A DNA stretch of 64,000 nt from Opitutia bacterium (GTDB lineage: Bacteria > Verrucomicrobiota > Verrucomicrobiia > Opitutales > Opitutaceae): the NCBI GenBank assembly GCA_016217595.1, contig JACRHS010000032.1:124001-188000 (forward strand). Reading direction: 5' to 3'. A program made the position numbers and the translations under genes. Below are positions 8,901-17,871 of this stretch, in pieces. How positions within the stretch are numbered: position 1 is the first letter of the stretch; every line of letters begins with the position of its first letter. The notes beneath the pieces were generated by a model that was not told the origin of the DNA, searched no databases, and saw nothing but the letters and a program-made list of their open reading frames with translations.

Positions 8901-10038
8901 GCGGGTGCGCGTGGTGGACGACGGCGGCCGCGAGTTGTTTGCCAGCCGCGAGCTCGCGGAGATTCAAGAGGCGCTCCACGTGAAGACGCGCGAGGCGAGT
9001 GCGACGGCGGCGCAGACGGAGCCAGCGTTGTGGCGGCGCGCGCGGGTGAGCTGGGAGCGGCCGGAGAGTGCGACGTGGAATTTTGGCGACATCCCGGCGC
9101 GCGTGGAGATCGGCGATCAGGCCGGCGTGCCGGTGCTGGCCTATCCCGGGCTCAAGGCCGGACGCGAAGGCGCATCGCTCGTGCTTTACCGCACGCCGGA
9201 AGAGGCGGCGGCGGCGACGCAGGGCGGCCTGGCGCGGCTGATCGAGCAGACGCTCAGTCGCGATCTTGGCTGGCTGGAACGCGACCTGCGGGCGTTGCGG
9301 CAGCTCGGCACGCTCACGGTGCCGATCGCGCCGCTGGAGCAATTGCAGGCGGACGCGTTTGCGGCGCTGCACCGGTGGATTTGCGGGCGCGAAGTCCGGC
9401 CGCTCACGGCGGCCCATTTCGCCGCGGTGGTGGCGGGTGTGCGCGCCGAGCTGCCGGGGTTGATCCCGCGGCTGGTGGCACTGCTTCAGGAAATTCTCAC
9501 GCGCCGGCAGGCGTTGACCGTGCAGACTGAGCCGTATGCCGGTTTGGCGCGCGATCTGGCGGCGTTGGTGCCAACGGACTTTCTGCGCACGACGCCGTAC
9601 GCACAGCTCGCGCATCTGCCGCGGTATTTGCAGGCGATGCAGCATCGTGCCGAGCGCTGGCGGAAGAATCCGGCCAAGGACGCCGAGCGCGCGGCGCTCA
9701 TCGCCCCGTGGGCCGCGAAGGCGCGCGGGCTCGACCGTGCCGACCGGCGTTACTGGCTGGTCGAGGAGTATCGCGTGAGCCTCTTCGCACAGGAACTCGG
9801 CACGGCCGAGTCGGTGTCGGCGGTGAAACTGGAGCGCGAATTTTCCGGCGGCGCGGCCGAACCGGCAACACCCGTTGCTCCGCCTCCGCCGGCCGCTCCG
9901 GCGCGTGAAGAGTCACGGCCGGGGAGCCCGGCGCCGATTCAGTCGGCTGCGCCCGCCGCATCGGCACCCGCTGCGCCGGGCAAGAAAACCGCGCCGATCA
10001 AGAGCCTCGGCGGGCTCGACGCGTTGTTCCGAAAATAG
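5926..10038 (+). CDS. hrpA: HrpA-type ATP-dependent RNA helicase
   Basis: 1370 aa, the full length of bacterial HrpA. Walker A is GETGSGKTT (41-49) and the DEAH box is at 138-141, followed by SATID (motif III). Motifs V and VI follow (TNIAETSLTIPGI, then QRKGRAGRV). After the helicase core come the winged-helix/ratchet region and the long HrpA-specific C-terminal region (DUF3418, ending EEYRVSLFAQELGT). DEAH helicases of this kind remodel RNA or mRNA-ribosome complexes. The gene uses a GTG start. After the usual HrpA end there is an Ala/Pro linker of about 65 residues and a terminal IKSLGGLDALFRK peptide. Confidence 0.95.
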   Translation: MPPRPKPFHFRLDFPPELPISTRAEEIVAAIQQHQVVIIAGETGSGKTTQIPKMCLAAGCGTQGRIACTQPRRVAALSISRRVAEELSVEWGREVGCKVRFSDQTSPATVIKFLTDGMLLAEVQGDPQLRAYDTIIIDEAHERSLNIDFLLGHLRTLRFLRPELKIVITSATIDTQAFSTAFDGAPVLEVSGRAFPVEVVYAPLDELGSDAAEDDEPDARAEALHYVDGAVGAVERIVRESSDGDVLVFMPSERDIRETSDLLDGHPGLRSARFEIVPLFGRLSNAEQQRVFAPSQRRKIIVATNIAETSLTIPGIRYVVDTGLARLSRYSPQARTRRLPIEAVAQSSADQRKGRAGRVAAGVCIRLYGEKDYLERPRFTQPEIQRANLADVILRLKAFGLGDIERFPFINPPAPKAIRAGYALLEELGALEQPANEAEAASRALTPIGRELARLPVDPTVGRVILQAREEKCLREVLAIAAGLSIQDPRERPLDKQAAADAAHRRFAHPDSDFLTLLNVWDAYHDEFETMSQGKLRRFCHDHFLSYVRMREWRDIHAQLLDVARDRDDFRMSSAFGGLKAVDAKTTAFGTPAFRAIHRSILAGLLGNIACYDEEARLYKATNDRKVSLFPGSVLFARDDAKKSRPDPAQRSAPKKETKSPRWIMVSEVVETSRVFARTCARLDPQWALDLGAHLLRVSHSEPFWHAESGRVLVKRRTRLYGLEIDVRSVGYGQIDPAAATEIFIREGLLGDTVSWPLRCLAHNRQVREKIEFVLTRTRDSGYLNLNEAIYRFYAARLMPDARDPKAEVEAQKSDAPLPTGVSSVADLVKLVRSRQAAEPRFLMFEPEDLRDTETLVHDTAAFPEALPVENRVLSLAYAYKPGQVDDGASLEVHVRDVAALTPAALDWAVPGHMAEKVEHYLRALPKELRRAFVPLAETAAGVTRAVEQLSRLRGRQATLLALMSEHLRERFGIHFDPAVWADKPLPDHLRVRVRVVDDGGRELFASRELAEIQEALHVKTREASATAAQTEPALWRRARVSWERPESATWNFGDIPARVEIGDQAGVPVLAYPGLKAGREGASLVLYRTPEEAAAATQGGLARLIEQTLSRDLGWLERDLRALRQLGTLTVPIAPLEQLQADAFAALHRWICGREVRPLTAAHFAAVVAGVRAELPGLIPRLVALLQEILTRRQALTVQTEPYAGLARDLAALVPTDFLRTTPYAQLAHLPRYLQAMQHRAERWRKNPAKDAERAALIAPWAAKARGLDRADRRYWLVEEYRVSLFAQELGTAESVSAVKLEREFSGGAAEPATPVAPPPPAAPAREESRPGSPAPIQSAAPAASAPAAPGKKTAPIKSLGGLDALFRK

Positions 10039-10072
10039 CGGCAACAGCGTTGCGGTAGTTCGGCGTCAGCCG

Positions 10073-10148
10073 CGTAGTGCGGTGCTTCAGCCCGCACCAG
10101 TCGCGTGCCGCGGATGGTGATCGGCGCGGGCTGAAGCACCGCGCTACG
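10073..10148. repeat. 76-bp palindromic element (REPIN-like)
   Basis: Two 26-base arms in inverted orientation match at 24 of 26 positions by eye (CGTAGTGCGGTGCTTCAG and onward on the left). A 24-base middle separates them. It fills the space between hrpA and the next, convergent gene. Its form is that of a REP doublet. No other copy of this exact family was seen in the window. Confidence 0.75.
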
Positions 10149-10184
10149 TCGAACGCGTCCGTCGATTGGCAGTGCGCGTGGCGC

Positions 10185-11057
10185 TCAGGGCAGCACGAGC
10201 TGGGTCATGACCGGCAGGTGGTCCGACGGGAACCGCTGATCGCGGGAGTCGCTGAGCACGCCGTGGCGCAGGACTTTGGTGCCGGGCGAGGCGAAGATGT
10301 AGTCGATGCACTGCTTGAGCGGCGCCTGATAGTTGAAACCGTTGATGGTGCCGACCGGGCCGTAGGGCTTGAGCTGGCTCTCCGTTTTGGTGTCGCGGAG
10401 CTGGGCCGTGGCGGTGGCGATCACATCGGAATCGGGCGACGCATTAAAGTCGCCCGTGAGGATCACCGGAGCGGTGGCCGGGTCGCGTTTGGCAATGCGC
10501 TCCATGATCAGGGCGATGCCGCGCTTGCGGGCTTCCTTGCCGCGGTGATCGAGGTGCGTGTTGAAAAAGAAAAAGACTTTGCCGCTGGTCTGATCGCGGA
10601 GCTTGACCCAGCTGCAGACGCGGTTGCAGGCGGCATCCCAGCCGCGGGAAACTTTCTCGGGCGTGTCCGAGAGCCAGAACGTGCCGCTGTCGAGCAAGGC
10701 GAAGCGCGCGCGGTCGTAGAACACCGGGGAATGTTCGCCGCCCTCGGCACCATCGTCACGACCGACGCCGACGTGGGCATAACGCGTCATGCCGGCGAGG
10801 TCGCGGATTTGTCCGGCAACCGCTTCCTGAATACCGAAAATCTCCCAATCGTGAAATTGGATCAGGCCGAGCACCATGTCGCGGCGGTGCTCCCAGCCAT
10901 TCGGGCCGTCGTTGTTGTTTTGGTAGCGAATGTTGAACGTGCCGACGCGGATGGGGACGGCGGAGTCGGGCGCGGCCTGGCTGGCGAAGCCACCGCACGC
11001 CAGGGCGAGCAGCAGCGCGGAGAAACGGACGCGAAACAAGGCAAGGGATGAGGGCAT
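10185..11057 (-). CDS. Secreted endonuclease/exonuclease/phosphatase family protein
   Basis: 290 aa. A signal peptide (about 1-28, ending ASQAAP) is followed by a complete EEP fold: RVGTFNIRYQNNNDG (Asn of the active site), IFGIQEA (metal-binding Glu), FFFFNTHLDHRG, VILTGDFNASPDS (catalytic Asp/Asn) and SDHLPVM (catalytic His). The family contains DNases, phosphodiesterases and sphingomyelinases, and the substrate cannot be told from sequence. It follows the GH127-like gene on the same strand with 31 bp between them. Confidence 0.88.
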   Translation of the reverse strand: MPSSLALFRVRFSALLLALACGGFASQAAPDSAVPIRVGTFNIRYQNNNDGPNGWEHRRDMVLGLIQFHDWEIFGIQEAVAGQIRDLAGMTRYAHVGVGRDDGAEGGEHSPVFYDRARFALLDSGTFWLSDTPEKVSRGWDAACNRVCSWVKLRDQTSGKVFFFFNTHLDHRGKEARKRGIALIMERIAKRDPATAPVILTGDFNASPDSDVIATATAQLRDTKTESQLKPYGPVGTINGFNYQAPLKQCIDYIFASPGTKVLRHGVLSDSRDQRFPSDHLPVMTQLVLP

Positions 11058-11088
11058 GGCGAAGATAGAGGGAAAATATCGCGCGAGT

Positions 11089-12942
11089 TCAACGCCGCGA
11101 AAACCACACCGTGTAGCCGGGGCCTTTTTCCCAGTAATTGCCGGCCGAGGCGAAATCGCACAGCCGCACGGTCGCGCCCGCGCCGAAGTCGGCATCGAAA
11201 GCGAGCCAGAAGCCGGCGGGCGGTTTTTCGGCGCTCGCACGCACGGCGACTTTCTCGGCTAACGCGGGGAGCTCGGACGCTTTCTCGCCGACCTTACCGG
11301 CGAGCTGGCGGTCGTGGGCCAGCACAACCGGTCCGCACATGATGGCGGCGAAGCGCGCGTCGCCCGGCGCAGGTACCACGCGCGGACTCACGTCGAAGGT
11401 GAGGACCACGGTGTCGCCGGGACTCCATTTGCGCTCGAGCGTGAAGTAACGGCCGGCGGTCACGCCCGGCTGCGCTGTGCCGTTGACGGTCACGGTCGTG
11501 TGCTGGCTCCAGCGCGGGATGCGCAGTTGCAGCGGGAATGTCTCGGCGCGTTCAGGCGACACGCGCAGCCGCACTTCACCGCTCACGGGATAATCGGTTG
11601 CCTGCGCGAGCTCCACCGTTTGTCCCGAGGGCAGGGTGGCGCGTCCGCGCATCGGGCCGTAATAGTTCACCACCGGGCCGCGCGCTCCGTCCATGAGTGC
11701 GAGGCTCGGCAACAGCATCAGCCCGCGCGGCCCGCTGGCCACACAGCAATTCTGGTGCATGTCGCATTGCTCGGGCGCGCGCTCTTTTTTGCCATCGAGC
11801 GGGACGTGATGGCTCCACCAGCTGCCGTCGGGGCTGAGCGCGCCGAGCAGGGCGTTGTAGGTGGCGAGTTCGATTTCGTCGGCGTAGGCGGAGTCGCCGG
11901 TGAGCCGCAGGAGCTGGCCCGCAAATTTAATCCAGGTCACGGTCACGCACGTCTCCATGCCTTTGAGCCAGGGCACCGTCTGGCGGCGCCGGCCGTCGCA
12001 CCAACGTTCCCAGTCGGAGCCGGAGCCGATGATGGTGATCTCGGTGTCGCGGATGTTGGCGAAAACTTTCTCGGCGGCCTGGCGGTAATCGTCCACGCCA
12101 GTGACGCGATGGAGCTCCAGCAGTCCCTCGAAGCACGACATCATCTCGTAAGCCTTGGAACGTCCGCCCGCCATGTAGCCCTTTTGCGTGGGATCGGGGC
12201 CGGGGAACATCTGAAAAACGCTCTGACCGCGCAGCGTTTTGCCGAGCAGATCGGGACCGTGCGGCTGCGTCCACTCGCGCACGATCCACCGGGCGAAATC
12301 GAGATATTTGGTTTCGCCGGTGCGCCGGTAGAGCAGCACCATGGGTTCGATGACGGAGCTGGTGGCCAGGCCGCTCCACATGTCGTTGCGGAACGGGTTG
12401 CCCTTGCCGGGCCCGACTTCCGTCAAGAGGTGATCCGCCAGCCGGCACGCTGCTTGCAGGGCGGCGGCATCGCCTGTCATCTCGTGCCAGGCGAGCAGGC
12501 CGTGCAACGTGTATTTGCGGCCCCAGACATCCCAGCATTGCAGGCGGTTCTCGGGCGAATAGGCGCCGAGGTAACCGTCGGGCGTTTGCGTCGCGAGCAA
12601 CTCGGAGACGGCGCGGGCGAGGTGCGCCCGCAATTTCGGGTCGTGGTTCCACCGGTGGGCTTCGATGGCGGAGGTGATCCATTTGCCCCAAAATTCGCTG
12701 CGCCACTCCGTCTTGTCGCGGCGCTCGCGGAACGGTTGCACCAAGTCGTCGATGGTCTGCTCCGCGACGCGTTGTTGCAGGCACTGGTCGATGCGCGTGC
12801 CGACAAAACCCTGCAGGCTCACCTCGGCAGCCGGGGCGAAACGCAGGGCGTCCGCGACCGGTGGTTTAACCGCAGCGGTTTGACCACCGACAAAAGGGGC
12901 GATGGCGAGGATCAGCCAACAGAGAGGCAGGCGGGGTTTCAT
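11089..12942 (-). CDS. GH127-like beta-L-arabinofuranosidase (DUF1680)
   Basis: 617 aa with a signal peptide (1-20). It matches the (alpha/alpha)6-barrel DUF1680/GH127 family. E330 and C332 (METC) and the C399-C400 pair (QNCCV) correspond to the family's zinc-binding Glu and Cys residues; in the family a Cys of the CC pair is the nucleophile. C-terminal beta-domains carry LRIPRWSQHTTVTVNG and ARFAAIMCGPVVLA. It probably removes arabinofuranose from plant glycans in the periplasm. GH127 is the best-known member, but related GH families with the same fold (for example GH142 or GH146) cannot be excluded. Confidence 0.85.
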   Translation of the reverse strand: MKPRLPLCWLILAIAPFVGGQTAAVKPPVADALRFAPAAEVSLQGFVGTRIDQCLQQRVAEQTIDDLVQPFRERRDKTEWRSEFWGKWITSAIEAHRWNHDPKLRAHLARAVSELLATQTPDGYLGAYSPENRLQCWDVWGRKYTLHGLLAWHEMTGDAAALQAACRLADHLLTEVGPGKGNPFRNDMWSGLATSSVIEPMVLLYRRTGETKYLDFARWIVREWTQPHGPDLLGKTLRGQSVFQMFPGPDPTQKGYMAGGRSKAYEMMSCFEGLLELHRVTGVDDYRQAAEKVFANIRDTEITIIGSGSDWERWCDGRRRQTVPWLKGMETCVTVTWIKFAGQLLRLTGDSAYADEIELATYNALLGALSPDGSWWSHHVPLDGKKERAPEQCDMHQNCCVASGPRGLMLLPSLALMDGARGPVVNYYGPMRGRATLPSGQTVELAQATDYPVSGEVRLRVSPERAETFPLQLRIPRWSQHTTVTVNGTAQPGVTAGRYFTLERKWSPGDTVVLTFDVSPRVVPAPGDARFAAIMCGPVVLAHDRQLAGKVGEKASELPALAEKVAVRASAEKPPAGFWLAFDADFGAGATVRLCDFASAGNYWEKGPGYTVWFSRR

Positions 12943-12980
12943 GCGCGCAGGGTGGAGGCGCGGAGCCCGCAAAGCGAGAC

Positions 12981-13760
12981 TCAGCGCGGCCACGCCCGCC
13001 ATTCGCCGCGGAGCCGGCGCAAACTCATCGGTTGGCCAAAAGTGGTGCTGAGATTGCGGGCCGTGAGCGTCGTGGCGATGGGGCCTTGCGCCACCACCTT
13101 GCCCGCGCGGAGCATGAGGGCGTGGGTGAACTCCGGCCCGATCTCCTCGGTGTGATGGGTGACGATGATCAACGTGGGCGCGTGTGGTTGACGCGTGAGC
13201 TGGTCGAAGATGCGCAGGAACGACTGGCGCGCCACCGGGTCGAGCCCGGCGCAGGGTTCGTCGAGGATGAGCAAGCGCGGGCGGCCCATCAGGGCGCGGG
13301 CGATGAGCACGCGCTGGCGTTCGCCTTGCGAGAGATATTGCCACTCGCGGTCGGCGAGATCGGCGGCACCGACGAACTTGAGCCAGCGTTTGCCGGCGGC
13401 GATGTCGGCGCGGGTGATTTTAACCCAGAGGTCGAGCTGCGCGTACCGGCCGCTGATCACTGTTTCCAGCGCGGGCTCGGCCACGGGAATGGAGGCTTGG
13501 AGCGCGCTGGTGACAATCCCGACGCGGCCGCGCGGCTCGCGCCAATCGCACGCGCCATAGTGGTGGCCGAGCAGCTCGAACTCGCCGCTAGTAGGCGAGA
13601 GGTAGCCGAGCAGAACTTTGAGGAGCGAAGTCTTGCCGCAGCCATTGGGCCCGAGGATGGCCCAGTGCTCGCCAGGGCGCACACACCAGTGCACATCGCG
13701 CAAAATGGCCTTGTCGCCGCGGCTGACGTTGAGTCCGGAAAATGCGAAGATCGGTTGCAT
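12981..13760 (-). CDS. ABC transporter ATP-binding protein (orphan)
   Basis: 259 aa single ABC ATPase. Walker A is GPNGCGKT (37-44), the signature is LSQGE (143-147), Walker B is LLILDE (163-168), and the H-loop His is in VTHHTEEI. The GRYAQLDLW stretch and overall form resemble YlmA/ModF-type iron-siderophore or molybdenum-like ATPases. No permease or binding protein lies next to it, so its partner must be elsewhere or it acts in a non-transport role. It starts 67 bp from the divergent EEP gene and ends 38 bp before the GH127-like start. Confidence 0.88.
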   Translation of the reverse strand: MQPIFAFSGLNVSRGDKAILRDVHWCVRPGEHWAILGPNGCGKTSLLKVLLGYLSPTSGEFELLGHHYGACDWREPRGRVGIVTSALQASIPVAEPALETVISGRYAQLDLWVKITRADIAAGKRWLKFVGAADLADREWQYLSQGERQRVLIARALMGRPRLLILDEPCAGLDPVARQSFLRIFDQLTRQPHAPTLIIVTHHTEEIGPEFTHALMLRAGKVVAQGPIATTLTARNLSTTFGQPMSLRRLRGEWRAWPR

Positions 13761-13827
13761 GAAGCGACTACCATGCAGGCCTCAGGTTCGGCTGGTCAAC
13801 TGCATCGGTGTCGGTACGGTGGCGGAC

Positions 13828-15321
13828 ATGCGTTGTTTTTTTGCATTGGTGCTGCTGGCTTCCGCCGGCTGGGCGCGGCCCTTCACGGTTGCGGTCTACA
13901 ATCTGGAAAACCTCTTCGATATCGATGGCGTCGCGGTGTACGACGAATACCAGCCCGCCTCCTACCGGCCCGCGCATCTGAACACCAAGCTCCGTCACGC
14001 GGCCGAGGTGATGGCGCGCATCGGCGACAATGGCCGCGGGCCCGACGTGATCCTGTTTCAGGAACTCGAAGTCGACCGGACGCCCGAGTCGACAATGGGC
14101 GATCAGGCGGAGTTTTTGCGCAAGTATGCCGGCACCACCTTTGAGAAAATGCTCGCGGCGCCGCTGGCTCCCGAGGTGGCCGGGTTGCCGACCGAGGCGT
14201 GGCTTTTGAAAGCGCTGCACGACCGCGGGCTGACGGGCTACACGGTGGTCGTCGGCAGCGATGCGGCGGCGTGGGGCCATGAGGACGGCAATCCGCGCGC
14301 GATCAAGTGCGCCGTTTTCACGCGTTTCCCGGTCAAGAGCGTGCGGCAGCATCCGATCCCGAATGCGCGCAACATCGTCGAGGTGTTGCTCGATGTGGAC
14401 GGCCACCCGCTCACCGTTTTCGCCAACCACTGGAAATCCGGCGCGGGCGATCCCGTGACCGAGAAAATCCGGCAGGCCGACGCCCAGGTGTTGCGCGCGC
14501 GGCTCGATGAATTGCTCCACGCCGACCCGCACGCCGACATCCTCATCGGCGGCGATTTCAATTCGCAATACAACCAGAAGCAGCGCTACCCCGAGATGAA
14601 GCAGACCGGACTCAACGACGTGTTGCGCTCGCAGGGCAACGAACTCGCGATCCGCGGCCCGCAACGCGACCTCTACAACCTCTGGTACGAGCTGCCCGCG
14701 GAGGAGCGCGGCAGCGACGTGTACCGCGGCGAGTGGGGCACGTTGATCCAGCTCATCGTCACCCGCGGTCTCTACGATTTCCGCGGCGTGCAGTACGTGG
14801 ACAATTCTTTCGCCGTGGCGAAATTCGCCGGCCTCAACCAGGCCGCCGACGGCACGCCGATCCGCTGGTCATCCGAGGGAACCGCGGGCGCCGGCTATTC
14901 CGACCATTTTCCCATCAGCGCGCGGTTCGTGACCGTCGACGCCAATCAGCCCGACCGCTGGCTGGCGTTGCAACGCGCCTCCGATGGCAATGCGCCGGCG
15001 GCCGGTCCGCGGGTGAAACGCATCGCGGTCGACGTCGAGAAGACCGCGCTGACCGAGGCGCAATTGCCGGCGGGCGCGAATCTGCGCGATGGCAGTTTCA
15101 ACGGAAAACTTTTCCGCGTGACGGGCAAAGTGACGTTGGGCGCGCGCCCGAGCGTGGCGTTTCGCGGCGAGAGCTACGAGCTCTACGCCCCTGACCCGGC
15201 CGTGCGGGAAAAACTGCGCGCCGCCTGGACCGATGGCGCCGAGGGCAAATTTTACGGCGAACTGGGCCAGTATAAGGGCCGCTGGCAGTTTGTGATCCGC
15301 GAAAGCGACTGGCTGAAGTAG
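13828..15321 (+). CDS. Secreted endonuclease/exonuclease/phosphatase with C-terminal OB-like domain
   Basis: 497 aa from ATG 13828, which begins a signal peptide (MRCFFALVLLASAGWA). The EEP domain covers about 20-370: VAVYNLENLFD, VILFQELEVD, VFANHWKSGAG, ILIGGDFNSQYN and YSDHFPIS. A separate C-terminal domain (about 395-497) reads FRVTGKVTLGARPSVAFRGESY and ends KGRWQFVIRESDWLK, suggesting an OB-fold-like beta domain. It could be an extracellular nuclease or phosphodiesterase. The frame is open further upstream, but that part overlaps the ABC gene on the other strand. Confidence 0.85.
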   Translation: MRCFFALVLLASAGWARPFTVAVYNLENLFDIDGVAVYDEYQPASYRPAHLNTKLRHAAEVMARIGDNGRGPDVILFQELEVDRTPESTMGDQAEFLRKYAGTTFEKMLAAPLAPEVAGLPTEAWLLKALHDRGLTGYTVVVGSDAAAWGHEDGNPRAIKCAVFTRFPVKSVRQHPIPNARNIVEVLLDVDGHPLTVFANHWKSGAGDPVTEKIRQADAQVLRARLDELLHADPHADILIGGDFNSQYNQKQRYPEMKQTGLNDVLRSQGNELAIRGPQRDLYNLWYELPAEERGSDVYRGEWGTLIQLIVTRGLYDFRGVQYVDNSFAVAKFAGLNQAADGTPIRWSSEGTAGAGYSDHFPISARFVTVDANQPDRWLALQRASDGNAPAAGPRVKRIAVDVEKTALTEAQLPAGANLRDGSFNGKLFRVTGKVTLGARPSVAFRGESYELYAPDPAVREKLRAAWTDGAEGKFYGELGQYKGRWQFVIRESDWLK

Positions 15322-15382
15322 AGCGAGGGGGTGTTTCCGACCGCGCTTGCCCGAAAGGGCCGGGGGCGACTTTATTGGCGTC

Positions 15383-15922
15383 ATGCCTGCCGACGGTTTT
15401 GCACGGATCGAAATCCGGCTGCGCGAACTCGCGCAGTTGTTCAACTCGATGGATCCCTCGCCCTTTATTGACCGCGATCTCGATGACGACGCGGAGAGAT
15501 TTATCGTGAGCTGGGCGCGCGAGCTTCCGACCGAGCAAGAATTCGAGCTGGTGCTGCATCTCGCCACCGCGCCGCATTCCGATCGGTCGGCCGGCGTCGA
15601 GGCGGCGGTGCAACATTACTTTGCCAATCGCGCGGAGATGAAGCGCCGGGAGTTTCGTCTGCTGCTGCGACACGGGCGGCTGAGCCTGTTGGTGGGTTTG
15701 TCGTTTCTCACACTCTGCCTGCTGTTGGGACAAGCTGTGCAGTCGCTCGGACCGACCACCATCAACACCGTGGTCAAGGAGAGCCTGGCGATCGGCGGCT
15801 GGGTGGCGATGTGGCGGCCGTTGCAAATTTACCTCTACGACTGGTGGCCGCTGCGCGAGGAACTGCGGGTGCTCGAACGGCTCGGGCGAATGCGCGTGCA
15901 GGTCGAGGTGCCGGCCGCCTAG
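15383..15922 (+). CDS. Hypothetical protein with two membrane helices
   Basis: 179 aa. A soluble N-terminal half (about 1-95, rich in E and R) is followed by two hydrophobic segments (about 100-120, LSLLVGLSFLTLCLLLG, and 130-152), then a YLYDWWPLREELRVLERL tail. Family not recognised. An upstream in-frame start at 15347 is possible. It is convergent with the heparinase-like gene, overlapping it by 4 bases at the stops. Confidence 0.65.
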   Translation: MPADGFARIEIRLRELAQLFNSMDPSPFIDRDLDDDAERFIVSWARELPTEQEFELVLHLATAPHSDRSAGVEAAVQHYFANRAEMKRREFRLLLRHGRLSLLVGLSFLTLCLLLGQAVQSLGPTTINTVVKESLAIGGWVAMWRPLQIYLYDWWPLREELRVLERLGRMRVQVEVPAA

Positions 15923-17871
15923 GGCGCGGGCGCGAATGTCGTCGTGAAAGTCGCGCTTTCCGCCGGTGAGGTCAGCTCCAGATAGAAACTCTCGCGGCGA
16001 TGCGGGGGAATGTCGGGCGACGAACCGTGCCAGAGGCGAAACTCGCCCGGCGCGACGAGCGTGACGCGCAACGTCACCTTGTTGTACACGACGTCGAATT
16101 CGGCTTGGTCGCGGAAAATGGCGCTGCGGACGTTTTGCCAATAGCCGAACGCCTTCGGGCGATTGGTGGTCAGCGTATCATCGGCCGCAAAGCTCCCGGG
16201 GAGGCGGGCCTTGCCCTGCACGTGCAACGCGAGGCCGAGTTTCTGCGCGCCGGACTGGCTGGCGATTTGCGCCGTGTCGATCAGTTTGCCGTCCTCGATC
16301 GCGAGCGTGCGCCGGGCGCTGGCGTTGGCCAGATAGTGCGGCTGGGCGGCGGACACGCGGGCCGGTTGCGCGGAGAAGGAGAGCAGCTCGCCAGCTTGCG
16401 GCGGTTTCTGCCCTTCGCCGTTTAGCAGCGGCACATTGTGGCAGAGGCCGCGCGTGTAATAGCCACGGTACAGCGGCGAACCGTAGCCCACGGTGCCGGG
16501 GTCGCGCGTGATTTCGGTTTCGCCATAGCTCGCGGAGTAGTTGAGCGCCTCGGATTGCGAATGCGAGGCGGTGAGCTGTCCGTAATGGAAGAAGACCTGC
16601 CAGGGACCGTCGCGCAAAATCGCCATGCGAGAGGTTTCGAGATTGCGGCTGGGGACGGCGGGCAGCTCCGTCGCGCGCGGTGGCGCGGACGGCGGGTCAA
16701 GCAATGCGTCCCAATCGCGGCGTCCGGCCACTTCGGTGAGTCCGAGCGTAGTGGGCAACACGCGACAGGCGTCGGCGAGCAGCGCACGATCCGGTGTCGT
16801 TGCGCCGCCGGCGCCATCGGCCGGGCTGGGCAGATGCCCGTCGGGAAACCGCAGGTAAATCGGCGCCAGCATGAGGTTGGCGGCGAGTTTTAGCTCGGCG
16901 GAGAGTTCCTGGGCGCGGCCGGTGAGGCCCGCCTGCTTGAAGAGCGGCAGGAGCGCGCGCACGACAAAGGCGTTGTAGGCGAGCGATTGCTCGAACCACA
17001 GGTAATCGCTGGTGATGCCTTCGGCGAGCTGCCGGCGCAGGCCAAACTTCCCGTCGAGCGCTTCGCGCCACAGCGCATCGTCGCCGAACAAAAGGGCAAC
17101 CTGCGCGGCCGCGCAGCGCTGCCAGACGGCGATGTTGTGAATCGTCTGGAAGGTTCGATTGATCACCTCGACCTCCGGCTTGAAAAACTTCTCGCGCCAG
17201 CGCTCGCGCTGCTCGACGGACACGCGTTCGCCCAGCAGGCGCACCGCCTCGGTGAAGACGACGAGCCCCGAGGCCTCGCTCAGGGTTTGCCAGAACAGCC
17301 GCGCGCCCTGATCGGGCCGCACCGGCTGCCAGCGCAGGAGATTGTCCGCGTAAAAGTCCATCTGCCCGCAGACCCAAGTGGCGTAGCGTTCCTCGCCGGT
17401 GAGGCGGAACAGGCGCGCGGCGCGAACCATGATATCGACGTGGCGATTGCGAAACGTGACCACCCACCAGCCGAAGAGCTTGGGCGTGATTTCAATCTTC
17501 GGGTCCGAGGGGCTGGAGAAAAACTGCGCCTCTTCGCGCGGAATTTTGTCGGTCCAGATGACGCGCGAAGCGTCTTTCGGGCTGACGCCGTCGTGCGACC
17601 AACCGGCGCTCCATTCGACGCGGTCGCGGTGCCTGGCGATCCAGGCATCGACGGCGGCGCGCTCTTTTTTCAACCATTCGTTCCACGCCGGATCAGCGGC
17701 GACACGCCGGCGGGCACCATCCCAATCCTCGACCGCGACGCGCCACGGGCGGCCCTGTGCATCGCAGATCTTGAGCTCAGCGAAAGTCTGCTCCGGCTCG
17801 GGTTTGGGAAACGACGCCGCTGCAATTGGACCGATGAGCACAAGGCAGAGGAGCGAGAAGAGTGATCTCAT
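15919..17871 (-). CDS. Heparinase II/III-like polysaccharide lyase
   Basis: 650 aa from ATG 17871, which begins a signal peptide (MRSLFSLLCLVLIGPIAAA). The N-terminal alpha/alpha region contains RLFRLTGEERYATWVCGQMDFY and the helix IHNIAVWQRCAAAQVALLFGD (His of the family). The C-terminal half is a beta-sandwich: FFHYGQLTASHSQSEALNYSAS and GYYTRGLCHNVPLLNGEGQ (second His). These His/Tyr-bearing motifs fit the heparinase II/III superfamily, which includes heparinase and alginate/oligoalginate lyases. The substrate is unknown; it is probably an acidic polysaccharide in the periplasm. Confidence 0.82.
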   Translation of the reverse strand: MRSLFSLLCLVLIGPIAAASFPKPEPEQTFAELKICDAQGRPWRVAVEDWDGARRRVAADPAWNEWLKKERAAVDAWIARHRDRVEWSAGWSHDGVSPKDASRVIWTDKIPREEAQFFSSPSDPKIEITPKLFGWWVVTFRNRHVDIMVRAARLFRLTGEERYATWVCGQMDFYADNLLRWQPVRPDQGARLFWQTLSEASGLVVFTEAVRLLGERVSVEQRERWREKFFKPEVEVINRTFQTIHNIAVWQRCAAAQVALLFGDDALWREALDGKFGLRRQLAEGITSDYLWFEQSLAYNAFVVRALLPLFKQAGLTGRAQELSAELKLAANLMLAPIYLRFPDGHLPSPADGAGGATTPDRALLADACRVLPTTLGLTEVAGRRDWDALLDPPSAPPRATELPAVPSRNLETSRMAILRDGPWQVFFHYGQLTASHSQSEALNYSASYGETEITRDPGTVGYGSPLYRGYYTRGLCHNVPLLNGEGQKPPQAGELLSFSAQPARVSAAQPHYLANASARRTLAIEDGKLIDTAQIASQSGAQKLGLALHVQGKARLPGSFAADDTLTTNRPKAFGYWQNVRSAIFRDQAEFDVVYNKVTLRVTLVAPGEFRLWHGSSPDIPPHRRESFYLELTSPAESATFTTTFAPAP

